Positions 5,483 through 6,220 of a stretch of DNA of 6,220 nucleotides are shown in pieces. Position 1 is the stretch's first letter. Every line of letters starts with the position of its first letter. Both the position numbers and the translations under genes were made by a program. Source of the DNA: Helicobacteraceae bacterium (lineage in GTDB: Bacteria > Campylobacterota > Campylobacteria > Campylobacterales > Sulfurimonadaceae); NCBI GenBank assembly GCA_030613795.1, contig JAUWLG010000087.1, forward strand, positions 1-6,220, read 5' to 3'. The notes below the pieces were generated by a model. The model made no database searches and was not told where the DNA came from. It was given only the letters and a program-made list of their open reading frames with translations.

Positions 5483-5492
5483 GGAAAAAAAC

Positions 5493-6220
5493 ATGAAAAA
5501 AACACTCTTACTATCTACTATTGTTGTCTCGGCACTTTTAGCCGAGGTCCCACCATTGAAACCAACAAGTGAACGCACCTTTTCACAATCACAATACATA
5601 CCGGACATCTCGCTGATCACCGACTTCTCTTACGTCTACCGTAATATGGACGATTCAGAATTAGGCCACCTTGAAATACCCGGTGTAGCACACGGTCTGA
5701 TGGGTTCACACTCTCATGGCGAGCACTCACATGCGACCTACAATGCTGCCAACGGCTTTAATCTCAACTATGCAGAACTCGTTTTATCGAGCAATGTAGA
5801 CCCCTACTTTAGTATGGATGCTGTCTTTCACTTCAGTGAACACGGTGTCGAGATTGAAGAGGCCTATTTCACCACGTCGATGTTACCTGCCGGTCTTCGT
5901 TTCCGTGGAGGTAAACTGCTCTCGAATTTTGGCCGTCTGAATGCTCAACACCACCACTTCTGGGACTTTGGCGATATGCCACTGGTCTATGAAGCTTTTT
6001 TAGGCAATCACGGTATTAACGAACTCGGTGTGCAACTGCAGTGGACCGCGCCCACGCCGTTTTATTTGATGGCAGGTATTGAAGTTCTACAGGGAAACAA
6101 TGAAGCGATGTTTGGTAATCAACAGATAGGCGATGCTGAATCAGCTAATGGGGTGATTGCCGATGAAGTTCGTGCACCATCACTCTATGTAAGTTATCTC
6201 AAGACCTCTTTTGACATTGG
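5493..6220 (+). CDS. Outer-membrane beta-barrel protein, probable metal uptake (partial)
   Basis: The first 242 codons are present and the frame stays open to the window edge. A signal peptide (MKKTLLLSTIVVSALLA) ends before EVPPL, so export is clear. The mature part has porin-like alternating strands and aromatic-rich turns: LNYAELVLSSNVDPYFSMDA (91-110), then VEIEEAYFTTSMLPAGLRFR, GGKLLSNFGRLNAQHHHFWD and QLQWTAPTPFYLMAGIEVL. This pattern matches, as I recall it, a family often annotated as zinc-regulated outer-membrane receptor. A His-rich loop, HSHGEHSH (73-80), and HHH (153-155) suggest metal capture. No TonB-box or plug domain is evident, so it may be a barrel rather than a classic receptor. 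ATG 5493 is preferred over in-frame ATG 5481, since only the former has any purine-rich site upstream (TGGAAAA at 5482-5488). It follows the small His/Cys-rich protein gene. Confidence 0.8.
   Translation, partial: MKKTLLLSTIVVSALLAEVPPLKPTSERTFSQSQYIPDISLITDFSYVYRNMDDSELGHLEIPGVAHGLMGSHSHGEHSHATYNAANGFNLNYAELVLSSNVDPYFSMDAVFHFSEHGVEIEEAYFTTSMLPAGLRFRGGKLLSNFGRLNAQHHHFWDFGDMPLVYEAFLGNHGINELGVQLQWTAPTPFYLMAGIEVLQGNNEAMFGNQQIGDAESANGVIADEVRAPSLYVSYLKTSFDI

Overview
The window looks like chromosomal DNA of a free-living Campylobacterota bacterium (Sulfurimonas/Sulfurovum-like). This is an inference from several things: moderately AT-rich genes packed on both strands, T-rich extended -10 promoters without a clear -35, a response-regulator/kinase pair with a short degenerate ATP-binding domain, and a multi-PAS GGDEF protein. 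No mobile element, tRNA, rRNA or CRISPR array is visible.

Layout. The left edge (1-66, minus) is the start of an exported protein. A 307-base gap (67-373) then holds several copies of an 11-bp-phased operator built on TTCAT-N6-TTCAT, plus two overlapping inverted repeats. Next is a lipoprotein gene (374-1216, plus) whose promoter carries one operator exactly where an OmpR/PhoB-class activator would sit. A perfect 13-bp hairpin (1241-1271) ends it, and also ends the convergent two-component operon (3179 down to 1304, minus; regulator then kinase, 14-bp overlap, kinase starting at TTG). A divergent region (3180-3400) carries a second, different set of 11-bp-phased repeats and a good -10 for a three-PAS diguanylate cyclase (3401-5104, plus, GTG start). 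On the right, a small exported His/Cys-rich protein (5143-5409) precedes the start of an outer-membrane barrel protein with a His-rich segment (5493 to the window end); together they look like a metal-acquisition pair.

How it fits together. The most notable signal is the match between the repeats at 112-168 and 312-330 and the TTCAC-N6-TTCAC promoter repeat that I recall being reported for the Campylobacter jejuni DccR response regulator. A DccRS-like regulator/kinase pair lies next to them. The economical reading is a local regulon: the kinase senses an envelope or growth-phase signal, and the regulator activates the lipoprotein gene and probably the leftward exported-protein gene. The diguanylate cyclase is a separate cytosolic sensor with intact GGEEF and RxxD motifs and an unusual Cys cluster in its third PAS domain.
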